NCBI RefSeq assembly: GCF_002917105.1
Contig: NZ_PQFZ01000005.1
Coordinates: forward strand, 239,834 to 303,833
Reading direction: 5' to 3'
DNA: 64,000 nt
Source: Allobosea psychrotolerans
Lineage (GTDB): Bacteria; Pseudomonadota; Alphaproteobacteria; Rhizobiales; Beijerinckiaceae
The position numbers were made by a program, and so were the translations under genes. This document shows, in pieces, positions 8,319-17,124 of this stretch (positions within the stretch are counted from its first letter, which is position 1; each line of letters begins with the position of its first letter). The notes under the pieces were generated by a model. It was not told the origin of the DNA and did no database searches. It saw only the letters and a list, made by a program, of their open reading frames with translations.

Positions 8319-9539
8319 ATGAGCGTCCAACCGCCGGCTACTATCCACACTGCCGAAGACGCCGCCCTAGGCTTCTACTATCAGACTTACTTTGCATTTC
8401 TGACGCTCCTCCAACAGACCGGTGACGATGCGGGCGTCGGAATCGAGCGACTCGACGACGTTGAACTCAAGGTCGACGGTCATCTTCTGCTCTATCAACT
8501 GAAGCACTCGATCAAAGCGGTCCCGCCGCCCATCACGATGAAGTCGCGGGCGCTCTGGCGCACTCTGAAGGTTTGGATCGATGCCCTTATCCACGTCGAG
8601 CTCGCACAAACGACAATGCACCTGGTTGTTGTCGGTCCATTGGGTGCGGCAAGCCCGCTCAACGCCCTACTCGACCTCGACGCCGACCGCGACGACCTTG
8701 CCGCCTCGCTAATCGCCGAGGCTCAGCTAGTCCACGACGCCCGAGCAGCGGCCAAGTCCGCGGGGACGAAGCTGCCCCACGACGACCGCGCCGATGGTTG
8801 CGCCGCCTTCTTGGATCTAGAACCGGCTGTTCGCTCGAACCTGCTGCGGCGCATTTTGATCAAGCCGGACAGCCCTCCCATCGATCAGGTCGAGGTTCTG
8901 GCCGCGCAACACCTCACCCTCATCGCCCCGGAGCAGCGCGCGGACGTGGTGAAACGCCTCCTCGGATGGTGGGATACGGAGGTCGTCCACGCACTTTGCG
9001 GCAAGCGCGATCCAATCGTCACCCGCGCCGAACTCCAGGCCCAGATCACATCGGTCATCGCTGATCTCGAAAGCAGCACGCTGCAGGCAGATTTCGAACT
9101 TCTGTTGCCCCCCGGCGACTATCAGCCCGACGGCATGGTCGCCCGCCAAATCAAGCTTGTTGCAGGGGGTAACTCCGACCTTTCCAAGGCTATTCGTGAA
9201 GAGTGGCGCGCTCGGGAGCAGCGGGCCAAGTGGCTTAACGATAACTCCGCCATGGGAACTGTGGTCAGCCAGTACGATCAGGTACTCGAGGAAGCCTGGT
9301 CGGACAAGCACGGCCAGATGGTCGAGGATTGCTCTGAGGTCGAGGACACCGTGAAGCGTGAGCGGGGCCTCGAAATGCTCCGTTGGACACACGACGAAGC
9401 TCCGGCAAAGGTCAGACCAATCGCCGAGAAATGGTCAGCACCCTATTACGTTCGGGGCTCCTACCAGGTGCTCGCGATCGACCTGCGTGTTGGCTGGCAT
9501 CCTGAATATGTCGACCTGCTGAAGGACGGCGGTGAATGA
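8319..9539 (+). CDS. ABC-3C system effector: Cap4/DUF4297-like nuclease component
   Basis: This 406-residue protein begins with a short motif typical of dsDNA nuclease-like effectors (AALGFYYQTYFAFLTLL, 15-31). A PD-(D/E)XK-like core follows: Glu43, Asp46-Asp47, Glu49 and Gln60-x-Lys62 (VELKVDGHLLLYQLKH). The C-terminal half (about 200-400) is helical and should contact the other components. It is the first gene of a three-gene cassette; its stop overlaps the next start in ATGA. Three-component ABC systems pair such an effector with a small middle protein and an SMC-like ATPase, and are predicted to sense invading DNA and cut it. The spacing and order here match that architecture. No strong ribosome site precedes the ATG. 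Assignment rests on motif and order. Confidence 0.8.
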   Translation: MSVQPPATIHTAEDAALGFYYQTYFAFLTLLQQTGDDAGVGIERLDDVELKVDGHLLLYQLKHSIKAVPPPITMKSRALWRTLKVWIDALIHVELAQTTMHLVVVGPLGAASPLNALLDLDADRDDLAASLIAEAQLVHDARAAAKSAGTKLPHDDRADGCAAFLDLEPAVRSNLLRRILIKPDSPPIDQVEVLAAQHLTLIAPEQRADVVKRLLGWWDTEVVHALCGKRDPIVTRAELQAQITSVIADLESSTLQADFELLLPPGDYQPDGMVARQIKLVAGGNSDLSKAIREEWRAREQRAKWLNDNSAMGTVVSQYDQVLEEAWSDKHGQMVEDCSEVEDTVKRERGLEMLRWTHDEAPAKVRPIAEKWSAPYYVRGSYQVLAIDLRVGWHPEYVDLLKDGGE

Positions 9540-10015
9540 TCGCTCATGACATTTTCGCCGAAACAAATCCGGCCTTTTGCGCACACGTCCTCGTAGCTTT
9601 CACATCCACCTTCCAGGAAGCTTGGCCTGGCGGCCCCGAAGCTCCCCTCGCCTATCTCGCCCTTCCCCTCGTCATCTCCAACGAGCTGGCCCAAACTTTC
9701 GACGGGACAAACCGCAACACTGGTCTTGCAGTATGGTTGGACCGAAACCCTGGCATTCTGATTGACTTGGCCATCCGGGTTGACGCGTCGCTCGGCATTG
9801 TCACGGAGGGCCTACGCTTCGGCTGCTTCTCCCAAGTATTGAGATGGCAAGGCGCCCACATCCTTCGCGGGCCCGCTCCGATGAAGAAGGTGACGAGCGC
9901 CAGGTCAGGCGAAGCCGTCGCCGGTGCGATGAAGCGTGCAGAGCGGATGGGTTACTGGCTTGCGGCTGTAGGTTCGCAGCGTGCGGTCTTTAGCATGATG
10001 GGGCTGACCGTATGA
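9536..10015 (+). CDS. ABC-3C system middle component
   Basis: The 159-residue protein has the pattern of the small middle component of ABC-3C systems: an early EAPLAYLALPLVISNEL segment (about 41-57), then GLAVWLDRNPGILIDLAIR and GIVTEGLRFGCFSQVLR, a run of amphipathic helices without catalytic residues. Its role is presumably to bridge the nuclease and the ATPase. Both ends overlap the neighbours by four bases (ATGA), which implies fixed stoichiometry and tight cotranslation. It is too divergent to name beyond its family, and the call depends partly on position. A free-standing function is unlikely. Confidence 0.75.
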   Translation: MIAHDIFAETNPAFCAHVLVAFTSTFQEAWPGGPEAPLAYLALPLVISNELAQTFDGTNRNTGLAVWLDRNPGILIDLAIRVDASLGIVTEGLRFGCFSQVLRWQGAHILRGPAPMKKVTSARSGEAVAGAMKRAERMGYWLAAVGSQRAVFSMMGLTV

Positions 10016-11973
10016 GCCGTTGGAATATCGCTAGCATCTTCTTTCTCGGGGTCGGCGGAGCTCGGCGCGACGTCGACCTTGAGCCTGGTGCGATGAACAT
10101 CATCACGGGCGCATCCGGCACGGGAAAGTCCGCGCTGATCAAGGCGATCGACTATTGCCTAGGCTCCGGTCAGTGCGAACTGCCGGCCCACATCCGGCGT
10201 CGAAGCGTCGCCGTGGGGGTCAAATGGGTCCGCGGCAACGAGGAAATCGTCGTCGGCCGGATCATCCCGCCTGTCGGGCAGGCGACCAGCACGCAGCTTT
10301 TCGTGATGACGGGTCGAAACCTTCCAATACCCGCGACAATCAATGATTTCGTCGGCCCGACGAATTTGGAATCGGCCAAGGCGCAGATCGAGCGGGCGTT
10401 TGGCATTGGCGATCTGGGGGGTGAAGCCGAGCCGGGCCGCACGGTTCGCGGACGTGCGACCGTTCGTCATGCGACCCCCTACCTCTTCGTGACAAAGGAG
10501 GTCATCGACAGCGAGACCGTGCTGCTTCATGGGCTGGAGCGAGCCGACAAAGCCCCTGATCTCGTGGCTTCAATGCCTTACTTTCTAGGGGCAATCGACG
10601 ACGCGAGCGCTATCCAGGAGCGCCGGCTCAAACAGTTGCAACGCACGCTCGACCGAGAAGAGGCCAAAGCCTCTGCCCGCGCGAAGGCTGACACGGCGCT
10701 TCGGCAACGGGCCTTTGGTCTCCTTGTTGAAGCGGGCCGGCTAGGCCTAACACCACCGCCTGCGGAGGGCGCGTCGGAGACCGAGCTTCTGGCGTCCCTA
10801 CAGCAAGCACAATCGACCTCGACGGCGGCGAATGCGTACCCCGGTGAGGGCGAGATCGCCGAACTACAGCGGCGGCGGACTTCCATTTTGGTGGATATCG
10901 AAGCCGCTCGCGGCCAGCTTCGGTCCGCGCGCGCTGCGCTTCGAGACGCGAATGGCTTCGAAGCCGCAGTCACGCGGCAACACAAGAAGCTCGGCCTGGC
11001 AGAGCACCTCGACTTGCAAAAGATCGCCGGCGTCTGCCCGGTCTGCGAGGCACCCTCGGAAAAAGGGCGCGAGACCGCGCAGGCGCTGCGGCAAACGCTC
11101 GACGTCGTGCGAGCGGAGTCAGCGGCCATCGAGCGAGTGCAGCCTCGCCTGGCGGGCCACGAGATCGAGCTGCAGGACAGGATCCGAGGGCTAAACAACG
11201 GGCTGCGCGAGGTTGATGGGCAGATTCGGAGCTGGCTCCAGCAGTCCGCAGACACACGTCGGCTCGCGAGCTTGGCCCAGGCCAAAGCACACCTACAGGG
11301 TCGGGTGTCCTACTTCCTTGAAGCATCGGCCGAGGAGCCGCGGCAATCGCTTCCGGATCTCAACGTGCTGCGCGCGCAGATTGCTGAGCTTGAGGCTCAG
11401 GTTGATAGGGAGACGAAGCGCATCAAGCTCAGGCGCGCGGAGACCAAGATTTCCCAGTTTGCCTCGGATATCTTGGCTCAGCTCCCGACTGTAGCGCCCT
11501 GCGTCGGATCTGAACTCGAGTTCACGGTCAGGGGCCCGGAAGTCGTACTTATTGAGGCAGACAGCGACGCGGTTCTCCGTATGCCCGACGTTGGGTCCGA
11601 CCAAAACTACCTGGCGATCCACATCGCGCTCTCCTTCGCCCTGCAAAGACATTTCGAAGCCATCACGGCTCCGGTGCCGGGCCTCCTCGTCCTCGACCAG
11701 ATTAGCCGTCCTTACTTTCCCGCCCGCGACGATGATGCGGACGAGCGCGAGATCGCCGGAGGTCAAGAAGACGAAGACATCCAAGCGATGCGTCGCCACC
11801 TGGACTTCCTATTCGCGGAAATCCAAAGGCGCACGGGCCTGCAGGTGCTATTGATCGAGCACGCGTACTTCGCCGACGACCCGCGCTATGTCGGCTCGAC
11901 GCGTGAGCGGTGGACGCGGTCCTCAGGCCGGGCGCTGATCCCAAATGACTGGCCTGTCCGCCCGGATGTTTGA
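10012..11973 (+). CDS. ABC-3C system SMC/Rad50-like ATPase (DUF3732)
   Basis: The 653-residue protein has Walker A GASGTGKS at 33-40 near the N terminus, a long coiled-coil centre rich in Glu, Arg and Ala (about 190-480), and a zinc-hook-like CPVC pair (Cys342, Cys345) at the coil apex. The C-terminal lobe has a signature-like GSDQNYLAIHIALSFALQ and a Walker B-like LLVLDQISRPYFP (Asp562). Gln stands in the position usually held by catalytic Glu, a feature seen in DUF3732 proteins. It ends LIEHAYFADDPRYV. This is the DNA- or signal-sensing ATPase of an ABC-3C defence module. Its ATG overlaps the previous stop. About 210 bases separate it from the convergent HEPN-like gene. Confidence 0.85.
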   Translation: MSRWNIASIFFLGVGGARRDVDLEPGAMNIITGASGTGKSALIKAIDYCLGSGQCELPAHIRRRSVAVGVKWVRGNEEIVVGRIIPPVGQATSTQLFVMTGRNLPIPATINDFVGPTNLESAKAQIERAFGIGDLGGEAEPGRTVRGRATVRHATPYLFVTKEVIDSETVLLHGLERADKAPDLVASMPYFLGAIDDASAIQERRLKQLQRTLDREEAKASARAKADTALRQRAFGLLVEAGRLGLTPPPAEGASETELLASLQQAQSTSTAANAYPGEGEIAELQRRRTSILVDIEAARGQLRSARAALRDANGFEAAVTRQHKKLGLAEHLDLQKIAGVCPVCEAPSEKGRETAQALRQTLDVVRAESAAIERVQPRLAGHEIELQDRIRGLNNGLREVDGQIRSWLQQSADTRRLASLAQAKAHLQGRVSYFLEASAEEPRQSLPDLNVLRAQIAELEAQVDRETKRIKLRRAETKISQFASDILAQLPTVAPCVGSELEFTVRGPEVVLIEADSDAVLRMPDVGSDQNYLAIHIALSFALQRHFEAITAPVPGLLVLDQISRPYFPARDDDADEREIAGGQEDEDIQAMRRHLDFLFAEIQRRTGLQVLLIEHAYFADDPRYVGSTRERWTRSSGRALIPNDWPVRPDV

Positions 11974-12190
11974 TGTCCGAAGGGCGGACCTCCTGAAGGT
12001 CTCCTATGGGAGAAAGTAGAAAGCCGCCCCCCTCTTCGGCACGTACCCGTTCCACGGACAAGCTCAAAAGAATCGCTGATAGGACGCGTCTAGAGCTGAC
12101 GCCTAGTTGGCTGACCGAATAGGTCCGCTCTAAACACCAGACTGACACTTTCGATAGACAATAAGTAATCACGCATTATCAACACAGAAT

Positions 12191-13105
12191 CTAACATCGT
12201 TCGATTGATTTAAATTTATTGTTTATAATATCATCGAGTAGATTTAATTCGGAATTTAAGTCAAAGTGAAATTCTTGCTGGTAAAAATCTAGAATCTTCG
12301 CTCCTGCTTTCCCTCGGCCAATGGTGTGCCAATCCAAAGCGCGTAACTTTCTCCCGGATGCGATTTCACGGATGGCGTGGGCCTCGATCTCAGCGCGTGT
12401 TGGGCGCCCGATACGACATAAGTCGGTCGCGACGTACTTGATCACTCGCGTGAACAGAAGAAAATCGTCGATGGTAAGACGGTCCGGAGCATTGGGTACA
12501 TCAAGACCGAAGTCCGCTTTGTAGATCGGCGACCATTCCCGAGCCTTGCATAATGCGGCTTCAACCGAGGACAGTTTTACCTTGTGCGTGAACGCGTTTC
12601 GCACGACACGGTAGTATTCGAGCACGAGGTAGCGCTCCTGCCATATCCGCCGGGTGTTACGGAGTTTGCCTCCGGGCAGGACGTCCAGCGCCCAGTCAAT
12701 CGGTGCTTCCTTATCACTGCGCTCGCGGGACGTCCGATGACACACCTGATCAATCTCGCGGATTAGATCCTTCAGAAAACCATCGAGTTGTTGATAGGCT
12801 CCGACAACGTAGAGAACGGCGGCGCGGGCTGGCAGTTTTTCGGTATCAAGCTCGTGAACGACAATCTTTTGCGCCCGCGCCCGCTCGATGAGATATCCTC
12901 TTGGGTCGCCAGATGCATAGGCGCCATCGATAAAATCTCGTCGGGCGACTTCTATTACCTCCGCCATCCCATCGCTGTGGCCAAGGCGCTGAAGGAGGTC
13001 ATCATAGGCCTTATAGCGCCACTCCATACGCTTGCCGGACCTAGGGACGGCTGGCAGTCGGTCATCGTGACTCAGCCGGCTTCGAAGCTCATCGACCTCG
13101 TCCAT
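12191..13105 (-). CDS. HEPN-like protein with R-x4-H motif
   Basis: This is a 304-residue, mostly helical protein. About 170 residues in (counting from the ATG at 13108) is EYYRVVRNAFTHK, whose RNAFTH matches the R-x4-6-H active-site motif of HEPN ribonucleases, placed as usual at the start of the last long helix. The region at 95-120 (AAVLYVVGAYQQLDGFLKDL) resembles the first HEPN helix of RiboL-PSP-type HEPN proteins. I prefer the second of two adjacent ATGs (13105), 6 bases after a GGGGG run. The gene is convergent with the ABC-3C operon and lies inside the same repeat-bracketed block. No antitoxin is visible beside it. Its 3' end (12191-12280) is markedly AT-rich, unlike its neighbours, suggesting foreign origin. 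Confidence 0.55.
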   Translation of the reverse strand: MDEVDELRSRLSHDDRLPAVPRSGKRMEWRYKAYDDLLQRLGHSDGMAEVIEVARRDFIDGAYASGDPRGYLIERARAQKIVVHELDTEKLPARAAVLYVVGAYQQLDGFLKDLIREIDQVCHRTSRERSDKEAPIDWALDVLPGGKLRNTRRIWQERYLVLEYYRVVRNAFTHKVKLSSVEAALCKAREWSPIYKADFGLDVPNAPDRLTIDDFLLFTRVIKYVATDLCRIGRPTRAEIEAHAIREIASGRKLRALDWHTIGRGKAGAKILDFYQQEFHFDLNSELNLLDDIINNKFKSIERC

Positions 13106-13306
13106 CATACCCCCGAATACAAACCTACGAGACCAGCCAGCTGAGACTGTTACGACGAGGATGCTTGCTCTGGGAAGGCCTAAGGCCGCGCCAACTGAAC
13201 GGCCTAAAAGATAACGTTGTGGACGTCCGCATTTGGCTGAGCAGAGCTCTCGCTCGGACTGCTCGCCAAGCTGCCCCAGAACGGACTTTCCCAGCGTCCG
13301 CTAAGG

Positions 13307-13514
13307 GCCATGAGCGGCAGCCAGGCGCCCCTGGGAAAGCGGAGATTTGCGTCTCGGCTGTCGCAGCGGCGAGCGGCGCAATCCGGCCGCGGCCGGCTTC
13401 GTCAGCGAACTTCAATCCGTGGCGGCGGCGATGAACACCCAGGCTGCTCCTGCGCCGGGCTGAGGCTCACGCGCCACAGGTGAACACACGGCCTGCTGTC
13501 GTCTCGCTTGCGCC
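13307..13514 (+). repeat. Dispersed repeat family A, copy A2
   Basis: This direct copy shares GGAAAGCGGAGATTTGCGTC, the CTCGGCTGTCGCAGCGGCG core and the CTCGCTTGCGCC end with the other members. It closes the ABC-3C/HEPN block on the right, 200 bases from the HEPN-like start. The rest of the 13106-13584 gap shows no gene. Confidence 0.9.
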
Positions 13515-13584
13515 CTTGCAGCGCAGCCACCTCGACCGCGTCGAGACGGCCAGGCGGGGCAGGCTTCACGCGATGTTCCTCGGC

Positions 13585-15546
13585 TCAGGCGCGGCCGCCG
13601 AAGTCGCGCCCCTGGCGTCGCGCCTGACCCGCCTTCGAATCCGCGATGGCCCTTTCAAGGTCCTTTTGCCAGAACGGCTTTGACAGGCGCTTGACATGTG
13701 CCGGCAGACTGCCGGGCAACTCGGCGTATCCGGTCGCGAGAATGACGGGGATGTCGGGCCACCGTTCGTTCAGCTCGGAGATCAACTGGCTCCCCGTCAT
13801 ATGCGGCATCGCCTGGTCGGTGATGACGAGATCGAAGGCCGCGTCCTCGCCCATCATCCTGAGCGCCTCGCGCCCGGAACCGGCCTCGACGACCTCATGC
13901 CCCAGATCCTCCAGCAGCGCGACCGTGTTCATGAGGACCAAGGCATCATCGTCAACCGCCAGGACCCTGATCGAGGGAGTCGTTTTGGCAGGCTCGGCGT
14001 TCGCTTCCGGAGCATCTGAAAGCAACCCAGGCAACGGCTGGCTGACCGGAAGCCACAGCGCGGCGGTGGTTCCCTCGCCGACCCGGCTCTCGAGCTCGAG
14101 GCGACCGCCCAGCTGCGCCGCCGTGCCCAGCACCATAGGCAGGCCGAGACCCGTCCCCTTTCCGACACCCTTGGTGGTGAAGAAGGGCTCCGAGGCCTTC
14201 GCAAGCGTTTCCTGATCCATTCCCGCGCCGGTGTCCGTAACGGCCAAGCGGACATATTCGCCGGGCTGCAGCGGACCGGCGCTCCCTGCGGAGACCGTCT
14301 CATTCTTCGCCGAGATCGTGATCTTGCCGCCCTCGGGCATGGCATCGCGCGCATTCACGGCAAGGTTCAGAATGGCGAGCTCTATCTGGTTGGGATCGGC
14401 TGCGACCGGCTTGAGACTGATCGGAAAGGACGTCTCCAGTTCGATCGAGGTCCCGAGCGAGCGGCTCAGAAGATCGGTCATGCCGGCGACGAGCTCGTAG
14501 ACGTTCACCGAGCTGACCTGAAGGTCCTGCTTCCTGGCGAAGGCGAGCAGGCGCTGGGTCAGCGTTATCCCACGTGTGGCCCCCTTGAGGGCGTTCTCGA
14601 TCAGCCCCAGTTGCCTTTCGTCCGTCACCTGCTTGCGAAGCAATTCCAGGCTGCCGACGACGGCATTCAGCAGGTTGTTGAAGTCGTGGGCGACGCCGCC
14701 GGTCAGCTGGCCGAGCGCGTCCATCTTCTGGGACTGGTAGAGGGCCTCGCGTGCGGCCTCCAGGGCCTGTTCGGCCTGGCGTCGCTCCGTCATGTCACGG
14801 GTGATCTTGGCGAAGCCGATAATGTTGAGCTGATCGTCGCGGATCGGATCGATCGCGACACTAGCCCAGAAGCGCTCGCCGTTCTTGCGAACCCGCCACC
14901 CTTCCGTCTGGTAGTTTCCTGCGGAGCGAGCCACTGCCAGCGCCCGCTCCCAGACCTTGGCCTCGCGCTCCTCCTGCGTGTAGAAGACGGAGAAATGCCG
15001 GCCGATGATCTCCTCGGGCCGATATCCCTTGATGCGCTCCGCGCCCGCATTCCAGTTGGTGACGGTGCCGTGCTCATCGAGCATGTAGATGGCGTAATCG
15101 GTCACGCCCTGGACCAGGAGCCGGAAGGACTGCTCGCTGCGCCGCAGGGCCTCGTCCTGCTTCCTGCGCTCGGTCAGGTCGCGCGTGATCTTTGCGAAGC
15201 CCAGGGCACGTCCGCTCACGGGGTGGATGATAGGGTCGATGATGACATGGGCCCAGAAGCGGGTCCCGTCCTTCCGGACGCGCCAGCCCTCGTTCTCGAA
15301 CCGGCCTTCGCTTTGGGCAATCTTGAGCGCCCTCGACGGCAATTCGGCCGCCTGATCCTCCGGCGTGTAGAAGCGCGAGAAATGTGCCCCGATGATCTCG
15401 TGGGCCTCGTAGCCCTTGAAACGCCGCGCTCCCGCGTTCCAGCTGACGATGTTGCCATCCGGGTCGAGCATGTAGATCGCGTAATCCGTGACCGCCTCGA
15501 TCAACAGGCGATAGCGATCTTCCGTGACGTCATCCTGAAAAGCCAT
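13585..15546 (-). CDS. Hybrid sensor histidine kinase, PAS-PAS-HisKA-HATPase-REC
   Basis: This 653-residue soluble sensor has two similar PAS domains (about 10-125 and 140-250; both contain YAIYML, then WNAGA and a FAKITRD linker). A HisKA domain follows with His287 in GGVAHDFNNLL. The HATPase domain has NLAVNARDAMPEGG, DTGAGMD and GKGTGLGLP. A C-terminal receiver has acidic VDDD (531-534) and phospho-acceptor Asp577 in VITDQAMP. With no membrane segment it senses a cytoplasmic signal, perhaps redox, light or a small molecule. I chose the ATG at 15546, with GGAGCG about 10 bases upstream, because the longer open frame has a non-conserved Ser/Arg/Pro-rich extension. No separate response regulator is adjacent, so the output partner is unknown. 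Confidence 0.9.
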   Translation of the reverse strand: MAFQDDVTEDRYRLLIEAVTDYAIYMLDPDGNIVSWNAGARRFKGYEAHEIIGAHFSRFYTPEDQAAELPSRALKIAQSEGRFENEGWRVRKDGTRFWAHVIIDPIIHPVSGRALGFAKITRDLTERRKQDEALRRSEQSFRLLVQGVTDYAIYMLDEHGTVTNWNAGAERIKGYRPEEIIGRHFSVFYTQEEREAKVWERALAVARSAGNYQTEGWRVRKNGERFWASVAIDPIRDDQLNIIGFAKITRDMTERRQAEQALEAAREALYQSQKMDALGQLTGGVAHDFNNLLNAVVGSLELLRKQVTDERQLGLIENALKGATRGITLTQRLLAFARKQDLQVSSVNVYELVAGMTDLLSRSLGTSIELETSFPISLKPVAADPNQIELAILNLAVNARDAMPEGGKITISAKNETVSAGSAGPLQPGEYVRLAVTDTGAGMDQETLAKASEPFFTTKGVGKGTGLGLPMVLGTAAQLGGRLELESRVGEGTTAALWLPVSQPLPGLLSDAPEANAEPAKTTPSIRVLAVDDDALVLMNTVALLEDLGHEVVEAGSGREALRMMGEDAAFDLVITDQAMPHMTGSQLISELNERWPDIPVILATGYAELPGSLPAHVKRLSKPFWQKDLERAIADSKAGQARRQGRDFGGRA

Positions 15547-15944
15547 ACTGTCGAGCGCTCCAAATCCATTCCAGGACAACCCAGAAGAACCCAAAGGCAC
15601 AGGAATGGTTCCAGATGAGCGCGAGCTGCGTTGACAGATGCGCCCATGAGCTGGGTGGGGAAGCGAAATCCAAGGGTGGAGGCGACGCGACGGACTGGCG
15701 CCCGAAAGCCGCGGGCGCGTGCAGGCCATGGCAGTCTTTCCCTGGTTCGGCGCCATACCGACGCACATGCTCCGCCCACATTGCGGTCATCGGGCATGCC
15801 CGGCCTCAGGCGGCCATGACAGGTGCTGTTCGTCGCAAAGGTCGTCTCTTATCGCCACGGCGGCGAGCGCGGCTTGACCATCGCAGATACTGATCTGGTC
15901 CAGCCCGTAGACAGCGTCCGCGGCGGCATGGAATCCGATCGAAA
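15547..15944 (-). other. Gap upstream of kinase gene, no gene seen
   Basis: Between the kinase start and the terminator at 15945 I see only short overlapping frames with Arg-rich translations and no ribosome sites. The kinase promoter should lie next to 15546. Nothing else is supported. Confidence 0.4.
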
Positions 15945-15970
15945 GAGCCCACCCCGACAGGGGTGGGCTC
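15945..15970 (-). terminator. Strong hairpin terminator after the DUF1236 gene
   Basis: GAGCCCACCCC (15945-15955), a GACA loop and GGGGTGGGCTC (15960-15970) form a perfect 11-bp stem. On the minus strand it lies 7 bases after the DUF1236 stop and is followed by a short TTTC run. It reads as an intrinsic terminator with a short U tract. Confidence 0.75.
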
Positions 15971-15977
15971 ATCTTGA

Positions 15978-16403
15978 TCACTCGATGATCTGAACGATCC
16001 TGCGGGTCTTCGGCTCGACCAGGACGGTCTTGTCGTTGACCACGGTGTAGCGATATTCGGTCTTGCCGTAGCGAGCGGGAACCTCGCGATAGGTCACCGT
16101 TTCGGGCAAGGTGGCGCCGACGACGACCTTCTCGCGATACGTCACCGACGGCACCTTCTGCTGCGTCACATAGGTGCGGAACTCAGTGCGCTGGTCGGCC
16201 GCAATGCCGCCCACGATCGCGCCCGCAGCAGCGCCGCCGACTGCACCCACGGCTGCTCCCGCAGGTCCGCCGACGATCGCGCCGCCGACAGCGCCTGTGG
16301 CCGCGCCGCTCGCGGCTCCACCGGCCGCGCCCGAGTTCGACTGTGCAAATGCCGTCGCGGGAACAACAGCGAGCGCGGCGACCAGAACAAGATTCTTGAT
16401 CAT
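15978..16403 (-). CDS. Secreted Gly/Ala-rich DUF1236-type protein
   Basis: The 141-residue protein has a clear signal peptide (MIKNLVLVAALAVVPATAFA, cut before QSN). A Gly/Ala/Val-rich repeat-like region follows (about 24-75, alternating GAA, GGA and VGG), resembling a glycine-zipper segment. The C-terminal part, VTYREKVVVGATLPETVTY then TVLVEPKTRRIVQIIE, matches DUF1236 proteins of Rhizobiales. The ATG at 16403 has GGGAGAAG just upstream and is preferred to an upstream start at 16481. It should sit in the periplasm or outer envelope. Function is unknown; glycine zippers often mark membrane-associating proteins. It is a single-gene unit ended by a strong hairpin. Confidence 0.8.
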   Translation of the reverse strand: MIKNLVLVAALAVVPATAFAQSNSGAAGGAASGAATGAVGGAIVGGPAGAAVGAVGGAAAGAIVGGIAADQRTEFRTYVTQQKVPSVTYREKVVVGATLPETVTYREVPARYGKTEYRYTVVNDKTVLVEPKTRRIVQIIE

Positions 16404-17124
16404 GGTTCTTCTCCCTTTGATGGCCCCTGCCGCAAATCTAAACGGCTGGCTTGATCGCCAGTTCCATGAATAACCGTTCATAATGAGCGAGTTAGCGTGC
16501 GTCTGCCCGTGTTGGCTTGCTTAGGGTTGTCTCGCCGCCGCGTTGTTGCTCATTCAGCCTTTGCGCAAGTGCCTGCTGGTCCGGCGGAACCTTGGTTTGC
16601 TGCGAAGCATCGATCGAAACAGGCAAAGACTTTGAAGGGCGCGATGATCTCGCATTTTGCAGCGCTGCGTCCGCTGCTCAGGCTGTGTCGGCTCGCAGAG
16701 AAATGGCTCACGCAAAGCCGGCCGTTCGTCGCAAGGGCGGCAGGGCTGATAGCACTCCCTGAAAGCCGACATTCTTGATGTCCGCCAGGGGCCACGAGCG
16801 GCAGCCACGCGCCCCCGGGAAAGCGGAGATTTGCGTCACGGCTGTCGCGGCAGCGAGCGGCGCAATCCGGCTGTCGCCAGCTTCGTCACCGAACCGCAGT
16901 CGCTGGCAGCGGCGATGAACACCCCCGCACAGGCCGCTCCTGCGCCGAGCTGAGGCTTACGCGACGCAGGCGAGCACGCGGCCTGCTACTCTCGTCTCGC
17001 TTGCGCCAGTAGCTGACATTGTGCCTCTGAGTGGAAGCAGCCACTTCGTGCCTACGGGCTCATCGAAAAACCCGTTCCGCGCAACGTGTTTTTTGGGGCG
17101 GCACAATTATCAGATTTCTGCCGC
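16404..17124 (+). other. 720-base gap holding repeat A3
   Basis: The left part (16404-16758) has no supported gene; 16405-16500 should contain the promoter of the DUF1236 gene on the minus strand. The middle is repeat A3. The last 110 bases lead to the end of the STAND NTPase gene and contain a TTTTTT run near 17090 but no convincing stem. Confidence 0.4.
16759..17007 (+). repeat. Dispersed repeat family A, copy A3
   Basis: This is a fuller copy: it includes the left extension GAAAGCCGACATTC, then GGGAAAGCGGAGATTTGCG, and ends CTCGTCTCGCTTGCGCC. It lies just downstream of the STAND NTPase gene and pairs with A4 on the far side. Confidence 0.9.
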
